Source: Rana temporaria
Lineage: Eukaryota; Chordata; Amphibia; Anura; Ranidae
Direction: 5' to 3'
NCBI RefSeq assembly: GCF_905171775.1
Contig: NC_053501.1
Location: 70,775,585-70,839,584 of the forward strand
Length of the DNA: 64,000 nt
Program-made: the position numbers and the translations under genes
In this document: positions 23,390 to 33,042 of the stretch, piece by piece
Position numbering within the stretch: the first letter of the stretch is position 1
Layout of the letters: every line of letters starts with the position of its first letter
Notes under the pieces: generated by a model
Databases searched by the model: none
Told to the model about the DNA's origin: nothing
The model's input: the letters and a program-made list of their open reading frames with translations, nothing else

Positions 23390-23640
23390 AAATGGGAATG
23401 AAAATTGCAGATCTCGTCAGACAATATAAAAAATTGGACAAAACACTCCCAATCTCCTCTTATGCGCAAGATTCTAGTTACTGTATCTTATCTAGGTGGT
23501 ATCGCTGCCCCTCACGCTTCTGCATAGAATGGATTCCACTATCCCAGACACTTGTTGGCGCTGGGGTCCTGGCAATATGAAACCTACTTGGGATACTTGC
23601 CTGATAATTCTCCCATTTTGGGATAAAATCTTACACTTTT
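23390..23640 (+). mobile_element. L1/Tx1-like LINE C-terminal fragment (+ strand)
   Basis: With frameshifts, the + strand reads LSRWYRCPSRF followed by CWRWGPGN and then ILPFWDKI. This resembles the C-terminal Trp/Cys-rich domain of L1/Tx1 ORF2 (CWRC...G...W.C..i..FW). It is diverged, broken and only about 250 bp long. Confidence 0.4.
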
Positions 23641-24080
23641 TTTTTAACAAAGGTGCTTTATTATTGTAAAAAAGGTTGAATACCAGTTGACAAGGTACAA
23701 TACACTACATGCAAGGTAGACGGTAGACGCAGTCACATACAGAATACAACTTGGGTCAAGCAATATATGCAACAATTGTACAGCAGTGGATGTGCTGGGG
23801 ACCATTGATCCGGTCGCAAATGTCGCCTAACGGCCATGAGTGAGGGAAAAGCAACACGTTGTCAGCATACAGGGACAACCACTCTTCCATCTTACGCATC
23901 CGCAGGCCCAGGACATCCAGGGCACACCTGATCAAAAATGCCAGGGGCTCCAGAGCCAGAGCGAATAGACTGGGGGAGAGCGGGCATCCCTGCTGCATAC
24001 CGCGGAATATGTTAAACGGTTCCGAGAGCCAATTGTGCAGATAAACTTGTATGATAAACTGGATAATATTCCGATATCAT
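23641..24080 (-). mobile_element. L1/Tx1-like LINE RT fragment with poly-A 3' end (- strand)
   Basis: The - strand ORF at 23756-23998 begins QQGCPLSPSLFALALEPLA and continues to LSLYADNVLLF. These match the RT motifs QGCPLSP.LF and YADD of L1-clade ORF2, with the second Asp changed to Asn. Downstream on the - strand, aataaagcacctttgtt followed by nine A residues marks a 3' end near 23638. Most of the region between RT and the tail is deleted. Confidence 0.6.
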
Positions 24081-24708
24081 CCCCAGATTACTGTGTTATC
24101 CATGCTGCCAGACTCCCAAAAAAAAGTTATTAAAAAGAGCTTAATTAGACACTTTACGACAATTACAGCAGCCTATTCTGTAGGCATTGTGTTGAAGCCT
24201 CACCGTTGAATGGGTCTGCGAAGTGAATCATATAGACTGGAACATATGATTGCATTGGATGATGACAGGTCTGAATCCTACAACCTCATGTGGACGGTGT
24301 GGTCCCATTTCAGAAATTCTCCTGCTTTTATGAAAAGAAGTGTTCAGCGCTGAAACATACAATAGAAAAGTATACAACAAAAAATAATAATGCTAGCCAG
24401 CACTTAGGATAAATTCAAATAAAAAGACATAAATAGTGAAACCGTGCAGCGTAAAAATATATAATATATATAATATATAATAAAGACTTAAACTAAGAAA
24501 AGTCCATAAGTGAATGTGTAGGAGAAATCCAGATGAATTTCATTAAATGTTGCAGGTTCAGAGCAGGTGACCAGAAAAAGATCTATGGATGTATTGGGTC
24601 TTCAGCCTACTGAATTCCTGTATTTGACAGGGCCCAGGGCAGCTTCCCCTTTTGCCCTGCCTTAAAGACAGCCCTGGATGATTAGCAACTCCCACTTGTC
24701 TCACCCAT

Positions 24709-25098
24709 TTAGGGCAGGTTCACACTGCTGCATGGTGCAAAATCACATGTGATTCGCACCGCATTGTAGTGCAAATCACATGCGATGTCCATGCAATGCG
24801 ATTTCAGCCATACAGATATTATGGCTAAAATTGCATTCAGACTAAACTCGCACAGGACCCTTTTTTTGGTCCACACCAGAATCGGATTGCATGGGTGTTC
24901 ACACCGATCCGATTCATGTCCGAACTAACAGTTCGCAGTGCGATATGCAAGCTGAAATGGGGGTGTCGTTAATATTGTATGACACTCCCCAGCAGTTCCC
25001 ATATGGCAGTGTGAACTGTCGTGCGAGTCGGGTGCGATGCAGGAAACCGCAGTGGATTTGCAGGGTTCCCGCATCGCACAAGTGTGAACCGAGCCTTA
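24709..25098. mobile_element. Foldback MITE (family F), AGGTTCACACTG type
   Basis: The ends agggcaggttcacactgctg and agtgtgaaccgagcct are inverted. Inner arms (gcatgggtgttcacaccgat and related) are partly mirrored. Non-coding. Confidence 0.6.
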
Positions 25099-25099
25099 G

Positions 25100-25880
25100 T
25101 GGCCACTAATGATGTAACTCCTGTGCATTCATACTGGAGTAACATTATCCCAGTTGCTGGCTGCTTTCTCTGCATGTTACAGATGTAGGGAATAGGCCTG
25201 GGCTGTAGTGTACTTTGTATTCACTGCAGTCAGTGTACAGATAACAAAAATGTGCTGCCAGGCAACTAAAAATGTTTGTTTACCGTGTTTAGTTCCGTAG
25301 ACCCACATTGGTTGGTTATTGCTATATTATACACATTTGCGCTAACCATCAACTCTAATTTAAAATCTAAAACATCACATTATTTAAACTTATAATGCTC
25401 ATTTGTAAATAAAAATTGTGTAAAAGCATCAGATATTGCAATTTGGTATGCATCAGATTATCAAAAAAAAATGCATTCTATTTTCATCCCAAATAATTGT
25501 CAGTTTTGTTGGGATACAATAATTATTTTTTGGTGTATACTTTTAAATATCATCCATTATCTTACTGTAAATAGACATGGGGAAAAAATCATTTTAATAT
25601 ATATTCATTTTAATAAGTATAATTTTTTGTTTCCATGCTGCTCATATAATAGCAATAATAAATTAACCTAATTAAAAACAATAAAAAATTACTCAGCAAA
25701 GTTATTATTAATCCACAGCGTTAGCAATTATAATAATTCATCGAACTAAAATATAGCTGGCAATCAGGATCAGGGCCAGAGGTGACTTAAGTACTTTTTA
25801 ATTATTTGTTTAACTGTTTTGCACAAGGTATTATTGCAGAGCATTATATTTACCTCTTTCCCCACATTCGTATATAATGT
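25100..25880. other. AT-rich unique sequence, no gene seen
   Basis: From about 25400 to 25760 the sequence is very AT-rich with many ATTA/TAAT cores and no repeat architecture. It could hold a regulatory element, but nothing specific supports this. Confidence 0.35.
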
Positions 25881-26600
25881 TATGAAGGTCTACGTCTCCA
25901 TTCACAGTTGTATATAACGTGGGAGGTCTACATCTCTAGTCACAGCTATATATATAGTATGTGTTGGAGGTGTACTCCTGTATTCACTCTTGTATATAAT
26001 AAGGGGGGGGGGGTCTACAACTGTATACACAGCTATGTGTATATAATAGGGGGTCTACTTCTGAATTTGCAGATGTGTATAATATTGGGGGTATACTACT
26101 GTCTCCACAGCTGTATATAATATTGGGGGTATATTACTGTCTCCACAGCTGTATATAATATTGCTGGTATACTACTGTCTCCACAGCTGTATATAATATT
26201 GGGGGTATACTACTGTCTCCACAGCTGTATATAATATTGGGGGTATACTACTGTCTCCACAGCTGTATATAATATTGGGGGTATATTACTGTCTCCACAG
26301 CTGTATATAATATTGCTGGTATACTACTGTCTCCACAGCTGTATATAATATTGGGGGTATACTACTGTCTCCACAGCTGTATATAATATTGGGGGTATAC
26401 TTCTGTCTCCACAGCTGTATATAATATTGGGGGTATACTACTGTCTCCACAGCTGTGTATAATATTGGGGGTATACTACTGTCTCCACAGCTGTATATAA
26501 TATTGGGGGTATACTACTGTCTCCACAACTGTATATAATATTGGGGGTATACTACTGTCTCCACAGATGTACCGGTATATAATATTGGGGGTATACTACT
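25880..26600 (+). repeat. 38-bp minisatellite upstream of DISP2 exon 2
   Basis: From about 26060 to 26600 a 38-bp unit (tataatattgggggtatac + tactgtctccacagctg) repeats about 14 times with few changes. 25880-26060 holds older, longer and more diverged units (gtatataatgtgggagg and similar). Each unit carries a splice-acceptor-like tactgtctccacag. 26600-26790 is purine-rich and non-coding. Confidence 0.9.
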
Positions 26601-26797
26601 GTGTGCGCACATAAATCGTAGAAAGGGAGGAAGAGAGAGAGAGCAAAGGGGTTAAAAGAAGTTATGGAACAAAAAAAAAGAGGGGTAGGGATGGAGGGAG
26701 TGCTAAAAGTCCACAGGGCGCAAATTACTTGACACCCACTGCCACTGAGTATAGCTCCAAGCTTTTCTCTTTGTATCTGGTAAATTTAGGTCTAGAC

Positions 26798-27089
26798 CAG
26801 GGGCGAACTTACCATTGGGACTCTCTGCACTGCCCGAGGGCCCCATGCCACAAGGGGGCCCCATCAGGGTTGCCAGGTTCAATAAAACCAGGGACAGTAT
26901 GTAAAAATCTGTGTTTTTTTTACATCTGTCCCTGATATGTCCGAAACCGACATGCTTTTGATGTGAAATGCCTTAGATTTTAGCTGCCCTGCTTCTGCAC
27001 TGTCTCCTGGTGTGGTGGCCATCTGTAAGCCCGGGGGCCCCATAATCTACTATTGCCCATGGGCCCCATGAGTTGTCAGTCCGCCCCTG
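26798..27089. mobile_element. hAT-type MITE with perfect 8-bp TSD
   Basis: The ends caggggcgaacttacc and gtcagtccgcccctg are inverted. The target duplication gtctagac is perfect (26790-26797 and 27090-27097) and is itself a palindrome. The interior shows gggccccat repeats. Confidence 0.8.
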
Positions 27090-27353
27090 GTCTAGACTTT
27101 GATTTAAAATGGACCTTCTGCTGGCCAGTTTCATTCTACTGTATCATCTCTGGTCTCCTAATTCTTGTAGTAAAAACACCTGCCAATGTGGTTCCTGGTC
27201 AAGTGATAACCCTCATTATCCAATCATTGTGGTTTATTGTTGAAGGAAAATTTTCCCATTGTACGCTGCTGTGTACCTCCTCTTCCCTCACAATATACAC
27301 AGCCAAGAAGAGAGGTATATGGCACAGTGATCCCTGGAGTTATGTAACCTTTA

Positions 27354-27843
27354 TAAGGCCCCGTACACACGAGAGGATCCATCCGCTGGAATTGATCCAC
27401 GGACCGGCTCCAGCGGATAGATCCCCTGGAGTGTACAATCCAGCGGATCTGTTTCCGCGGATTTTTATCCCCTGGGATGAATTTCAAGCGGATAAAAATT
27501 TGAAGACATGCTTTAAAATCTATCCGCTTGAATCCATCCCAACGGATTGATCCGCTGGTCTGTACAGACTCACCGGATCAATCCGTCCAAATGGATCCGA
27601 ATGGAAATGATTCGACGCATGCGTGGAATTCCTTATATGACAGCGTCGCGCACGTCGCCCGCGTCATCATCGCGGCGACGGCGCGACACGTCATCGCGAT
27701 GGGATTTCGGCGCGGATTTCGATCCGATGGTGAGTACACTCCATCGGATCAAAATCCTTGCAAATCCTCGAGAGGATTTATCCGCGGAAACGGTCCCGTG
27801 GACCGTATCCGCGGATAAATCCTCTCGTGTGTACTAGGCCTTA
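27354..27843. mobile_element. Foldback MITE (family H), large copy
   Basis: The termini ggccccgtacacacgagagg and cctctcgtgtgtactaggcc are inverted, with TAA on the left and TTA on the right. The interior repeats ggatccgatgg and gcggaaacggtcccgtgg-type arms. No transposase. Confidence 0.75.
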
Positions 27844-28027
27844 GAGTGCTTAGATTGTGGCTATCTGGTTTTCATTATATAGCCATTTTGTACATGTTGC
27901 CCTTTACCTTTTACACTAATTGATTGAAGCATGTTTCCGAAATTCACATTTCAGTGAAATATCTAACATAAATCATCACCAAAAAATGATTAACAGTAAC
28001 ATTTAAAAAACACATGCTGTGGCACTC

Positions 28028-28470
28028 TTAGGCCTCATACACACCAGCGGATCTGTCCGATGAAAACAGTCCGCGGACCGTTTTCATCGGACATGTCCGC
28101 TGCCGGATTTTGGTCTGATGGCTGTACACACCATCAGACCAAAATCCCTGCGGAAAACAAACGCGGTGACGTGTGACGTGCGCGACCCTGGAAGGTCAAT
28201 GCTTCCACCCATGCGTCGAATCACTTCGACGCATGCGAGGGCTTTCGGCCGAGCGGACATGTACGGTGAGTCTCTACAGACGACCTGTCCGACGGACAGG
28301 CTTCCAGCGGACATGTTTCTTAGCATGCTAAGAAACATTTGTCCGCTGGAAACCTGTCCGATCCGCTGGACATTTTTCCGGTCGGCCGTACACACGACCG
28401 AACATGTCTGCTGAAACTGGTCCGTGGACCAGTTTCAGCAGACATGTTCGGTCGTGTGTACGGGGCCCTA
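28028..28470. mobile_element. Foldback MITE (family H), adjacent to exon 2
   Basis: The left flank is TTA and the right flank CTA around ggcctcatacacaccagc and gtgtgtacggggcc. Internal palindromes (ttcttagcatgctaagaa, ggaccagtttcagcagacat) form nested hairpins. It ends about 280 bp before DISP2 exon 2. Confidence 0.75.
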
Positions 28471-28751
28471 ATCTTGGAAAACGGTAAGCTATGTCTTCAA
28501 TAATACTAACCGATTAATAACATTTTTCTCCTAGGGATGTCTGATGAAATTCTGAGTATTAATAAGAAAGCCCAGTAGTTATAGTTCTTTTCCGTTGAAT
28601 TTGCAAATATGAAATGAAAATAACTATTTGCAGTGAAAGTTTTCAGCTAAACAAAGCCTAACCTAGTTTGAGTGAAGAAAACAAAGGTCCATTTTTATAT
28701 AATGGTAATACAAGAAACATTGCTTAATTATAATATATAATATATTTCCAG

Positions 28752-29195
28752 GAATCACACAGATGGGGAACAAAGTCAAGATAACGACAATGAAAATACA
28801 AGGCAAGGGCATGGATCTACCAATGATGGATCTGTCCAAGAGGTCCACCATTGCTTCCTAAAGAAGTCACCAAACTGCGTGCGAGACCGTCTGTCTACAT
28901 CTACATGCAGTCAGCCACCAGCAGTGAGCAGGTCCAATGGACAGTTGACTCCCCATGTAAGCGATGCACATCAACATTCAAAATGTTGTCACTGCAATCA
29001 CCAAGAGCGCAAGTTAAGTTACACAGTACCAGAACTGTCTAGTCATGAAGAAAGACGAAAATTGTGTTCTCATCATTCCAGTGTCAACGCTTCTACCAGC
29101 ACCTCACATGATACTGCAGGATGTATATGGAAGCAGTGGTCTACTGCCCAGATGACGACGGGGCATCCAATGCAGCATCATGTAGTGACTGTAAG
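28752..29195 (+). CDS. DISP2: DISP2 coding exon 2 (N-terminal cytoplasmic region)
   Basis: This exon encodes residues 1-147 of the part that I can assemble, counted from the first full codon. It is Ser/His/Cys-rich, hydrophilic and presumably cytoplasmic, ahead of TM1. The acceptor is tatatttccag|G and the donor GTAAG|gtaatt. The exon starts with one base of a split codon and ends with AG of the next. Its end, MQHHVVTVR, matches the VQHHVVSVR-like segment before TM1 in DISP2 as I recall it, and joins in frame to the 30-nt exon at 37200. Because it starts mid-codon, another coding exon with the initiator must lie upstream. I found no convincing one in 1-28751, so the N terminus is incomplete. 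Confidence is high for the 3' part and moderate for the exact acceptor. Confidence 0.85.
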
Positions 29196-29337
29196 GTAAT
29201 TGCCATTTAATATTTTAATTGCACTTCCAGTCTAATTCAGTATTCCACGCATTATCGTCCTCAATTTATTGTGAATACTATTTAAAGCGGTATTAAACCC
29301 AAAAGCAAACATATATTTTATTGCAGCTTATCAATCC

Positions 29338-29617
29338 TTATGCCCCGTACACACGTGCGGGATTTCCGACGGGAAAAGTTCCGGAGGGGAAAGCCGAGAA
29401 CCTGCTCGGTCAGTCTTTCCCCGACACACGGCCGTTTTTTTCCGACAGGAAAACTGCGATGGAGCTTTGGTCGGAAATCCCGGCCATGTGTATGCTATAT
29501 CATGCTCCATCCCATAGGAAAACTGCCAAAAAACGCCGGGCAAAAGTCCTCCAGTTTTCCTGGAGGTTTTTGGGCAGTTTTCCCGTCGGAAAAACCGACC
29601 GTGTGTACGAGGCATTA
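29338..29617. mobile_element. Foldback MITE (family H) with TTA/TTA flanks
   Basis: TTA direct repeats (29338-29340, 29615-29617) flank tgccccgtacacacgtgcgg and cgaccgtgtgtacgaggca. The trinucleotide duplication supports a PIF/Harbinger-like insertion. Confidence 0.75.
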
Positions 29618-29756
29618 GATGTGATGGTTGCTTTCCTTTTTATTTTATTTTTTAGGCTTTCTTTCCTCCATTTTCCTCTGGTGATCTGGTCAGTAAGTCT
29701 GTATTTCAAAAAAAAGAAAGAAAGAAATAAAATGAATTCAGCCTCCACATCTAATG

Positions 29757-31122
29757 TAATATATTACATAGTTACCGTACATAGTAGGCGAGGTTGAAAA
29801 AAGTCCATCAAGTATTTGATGTTGTATGTTGTGGTCATTCAGGTGCTTATCTAATAGTTTTTTGAAATTATTGATCCTCCACCACTGAAACCAATGCCTG
29901 TGGAAGAGAATTCCACATCCTTACCACTCTTACAGTAAATAACCCTCTATACAGTTTAAGATTAAACCTCTTTTCTTCTAAGGGTAGTGAATGGTCACGT
30001 GTCTTATTAAATTCCGTAAAAGTTTTATCCCTATTGTGGGGTCACCAGTATGGTATTTGTACATTGAAATCGTATCCCCTCTCAAGCGTCTCTTCTCCAG
30101 AGAGAACAAGTTCAGTGCTCGTAACCTTTCCTCATAACTAATATCATCCAATACCCTTTATTAGCTTTGTTGCCCTTCTCTGGACTCTCTCCAGTTCCAG
30201 TACATCCTTCCTAAGGACTGGTGCCGAGAACTGGACAGCATACTCTAGGTGCGGCCGAACCAGAGTCTTGTAGAGTGGGAGAATTATCGTTTTATCTCTG
30301 GAGTTAATCCCCTTTTTAATGCATGCCAATATTCTGTTTGCTTTACTTGCAGCAGTTTGGCATTGCATGCTATTGCTGAGCCTATCATCTACTAGGACCC
30401 CCAGGTCCCTTTCTATCCTAGATTCCTCCAGAGGTTCTCCCCTTGGTGAGTAGATTGCATTTATATTTTTGCAACCCAAATTATTTTACATTTTTCTACA
30501 TTAAGCCTAATTTGCCATGTAGTTGCCCTCCCCATTAATATGTTCAGATCTTTTTGCGAGGTTTCCACATCCTGCGAAGAAGTTATTGCCCTGCTTAGCT
30601 TAGTATTGTCCACAAATACAGAGATTGCACTGTTTATCCCATCCTCCATGTCGTTTATGAATAAATTAAATAGGATTGGTCCCAGGACTGAACCCTGGAG
30701 GACCCCACTTTCCACCCCGGACCATTCAAGTACTCCCCATTTATCACTACCCTCTGAACTCGCCCTTCTAGCCAGTTTTTAATCCATGTACTCACCCTAT
30801 GATCCATGCCAACAGACCTTACTTTGTGCAGTTAACGTTTATGGGGAACTGTGTCAAATGCTTTTGCAAAATCCATATACACCATGTCTATGGGCCTTCC
30901 TTTATCTAGATGGCAGCTCACCTCCTCATAGAAGGTTAATAGGTTGGTTTGGCAAGAACGATTCTTCATGAATCCATGCTGATTACTGCTAATGATACCG
31001 TTGTCATTACTAAAATCTTGTATATAGTCCTTATCATCCCCTCCAAGAGCTTGATGTTAGGCTAACTGGTCTGTAATTCCCAGGTATGTATCTTGGCCCT
31101 TTTTTAAGAATTGGTGCTACAT
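29757..31122 (-). mobile_element. CR1-clade LINE, 5'-truncated reverse transcriptase fragment
   Basis: On the - strand, 30715-30461 reads GVLQGSVLGPILFNLFIND, then VFVDNTKLS where the family has FADDTKL. 30479-30144 reads RDLGVLVDDRLS, LYKTLVRPHLEYAVQF and LERVQRRATKLI. These are the RT core and thumb of CR1-type non-LTR retrotransposons. The catalytic FADD is changed to FVDN and the frame is broken, so the copy is dead. The 3' end lies near 29757 (aggttgaaaaaagtccatca on the + strand is typical CR1 3' UTR). It lies antisense to DISP2. Confidence 0.85.
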
Positions 31123-31151
31123 TTTTGGTTTTGGGTTTAATACCGCTTTAA

Positions 31152-31625
31152 TCCCTTCATATCCAGGGGTGATTGAAAACCTTCATAATATGGACCAACT
31201 TCTTAACATACCACATTCATACTTTTTTTTAGTACATATTAGACTTCGTTTCATTGATTGTTTTAATAAATTCTCTGAATTTATTTTTATTACAAGCATG
31301 AAAATAGTTTTTAAAAGTATTAACTTTTTAAATGCATACCATTTCAAAATGTATTATTAATAATATTTAAAATCATTTTCAATAAATATTTTCTTCGATT
31401 TGTTCTGATTACAATGACACCAAATATATGATAATGCTAGTTAGTATATGGTTATAAAAGAAATTGTGTTCTCTTTTAGACTTTCAAGGTGTTAAACTTT
31501 CTCTCTTACCATGTCCTGAGTGAAATGGCGTTAACTTGATATGGTTTAACCATCCTAGTAAAATCATCTTATCTAGAAAAATATAAATAATATATATAAA
31601 ATAATATATACAAAATAACCCAGTC
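31152..31625. other. AT-rich intron sequence, no feature
   Basis: Intron of DISP2 between exons 2 and 3. Very AT-rich, with no ORF or repeat architecture. Confidence 0.5.
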
Positions 31626-32112
31626 TTAAATGGGTTGTAAACCCTCATGTTTTTCACCCTAATGTATCCTATGCATTAAGGTGAAAAAACACCTTGCAGT
31701 GTCCGGCCCCCCAGCCCCCCTTGATCCAAGAATTTCCATAGTTGTGATCCCGCATCGCTCTCTCCACGGCTTCTCGGCTCTTCATTGGATAGACTGATAG
31801 CAGCGTAGCCATTGGCTCCCGCTGCTTTCAATAAAACCCAATGACGTAGCCGCCGGGGGCGGGGCCGAGTCATACACTCAGTGTCTATGGACGCAGAGTG
31901 TATGACACAGGAGCGTGCCCGTAAGGTAACCCCCTTTGGTAGAGGGCTTCCCAGAGGGGGTTATCTGATGCGGGGAGGAGCCATGAGAGCTTCCGGGGGA
32001 ACCCCAGAAGAGGACGATCTGGGCCACTCTGTGCAAAACGAACTGCACAGTGGAGGTAAGTATGATATGTTTGTTATTTAAAAAAAAACTTGAAGCTTTA
32101 ATATCACTTTAA
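31626..32112. mobile_element. T2-like MITE (family K)
   Basis: ttaaatgggttgtaaaccct opens and gctttaatatcactttaa closes, both at TTAA. The interior contains ctgtgcaaaacgaactgcac, also present in the copy at 40502-40961. Confidence 0.65.
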
Positions 32113-33042
32113 GGGGTACTGTGCAATAGTGGTCCTTATCCGTTTCTTCCGAGATTTATTATAGATGATAAAAATATATATATTTTACCCTTTTTTGCTA
32201 AAAAGAGGAGATTAAAGATAACGCGGTGTGACAGTGAGTGCAACATATTTAACCAGAGGTTGAACTGATAAAAATAATATGGTGGGTCTCAGTAATATGC
32301 AAGCCATTAGAAGATCGGGCATTGTCTGTACAAAGCCGTTAAAATATCTTGAGTAATGTAAAGGAAACAAAACTTCTTAGGCATAAGTAAATGAGACCCT
32401 ACTGTCCATTATTTTTTAGATACAGTTGTGTTCATAAGTTTACATACCCTGGCAGAATTTATGATTTCTTGGCCATTTTTCAGAGAATATGGATGATAAC
32501 ACAAAAACATTTCTTTCACTCAAGGTTAGTGTTTGGCTGAAGCCATTTATTATCAATCAACTGTGTTTACTTTTTTTATATCATAATAACAACAGAAACT
32601 ACCCAAATGACCCTGATCAAAAGTTTACATACCCTGGTGATTTTGGCCTTATAACATGCACACAAGTTGACACCAAGGGGTTTGAATGGCTATTAAAGGT
32701 AACCATTCTCACCTGTGATCTGTTTGCTTGTAATTAGTGTGTGCGTATAAAAGGTCAATGAGTTTCTGGACTCCTGACAGACCCTTGTATTTTCATCCAG
32801 TACTGCACTGACGTTTCTGGATTCCGAGTCATGGGGAAAGCAAAAGAATTGTCAAAGGATGTGCGGAAAAAGGTAGTTGAACTGTATAAAACAGGAAAGG
32901 AATATGAAAAGATATCCAAAGAATTGAGAATGCCAATCAGCAGTGTTCAAACTCTAATCAAGAAGTGGAAAATGAGGGGTTTCATTTAAACCAAACCACG
33001 GTCAGGTAGACCAACTAAAATGTCAGCCACAACTGCCAGGAA

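Larger units (their letters stand above)
29282..31151. mobile_element. T2-like MITE (family K) filled with nested elements
   Basis: The left ttaaagcggtattaaaccca and right gggtttaataccgctttaa are perfect inverted ends bounded by TTAA. The 1.87-kb interior is mostly later insertions: a family H MITE (29338-29617) and a CR1 LINE fragment (about 29757-31122). It sits in the intron after exon 2. Confidence 0.75.

Noticed and set aside
26060..26600. Possible CRISPR array (regular 38-bp repeats)
   Set aside because: There are no distinct spacers; the units are contiguous tandem copies and the DNA is vertebrate.
30144..30782. Host gene encoding an RT-like protein
   Set aside because: The motifs are those of a CR1 LINE with mutated catalytic box and broken frame.
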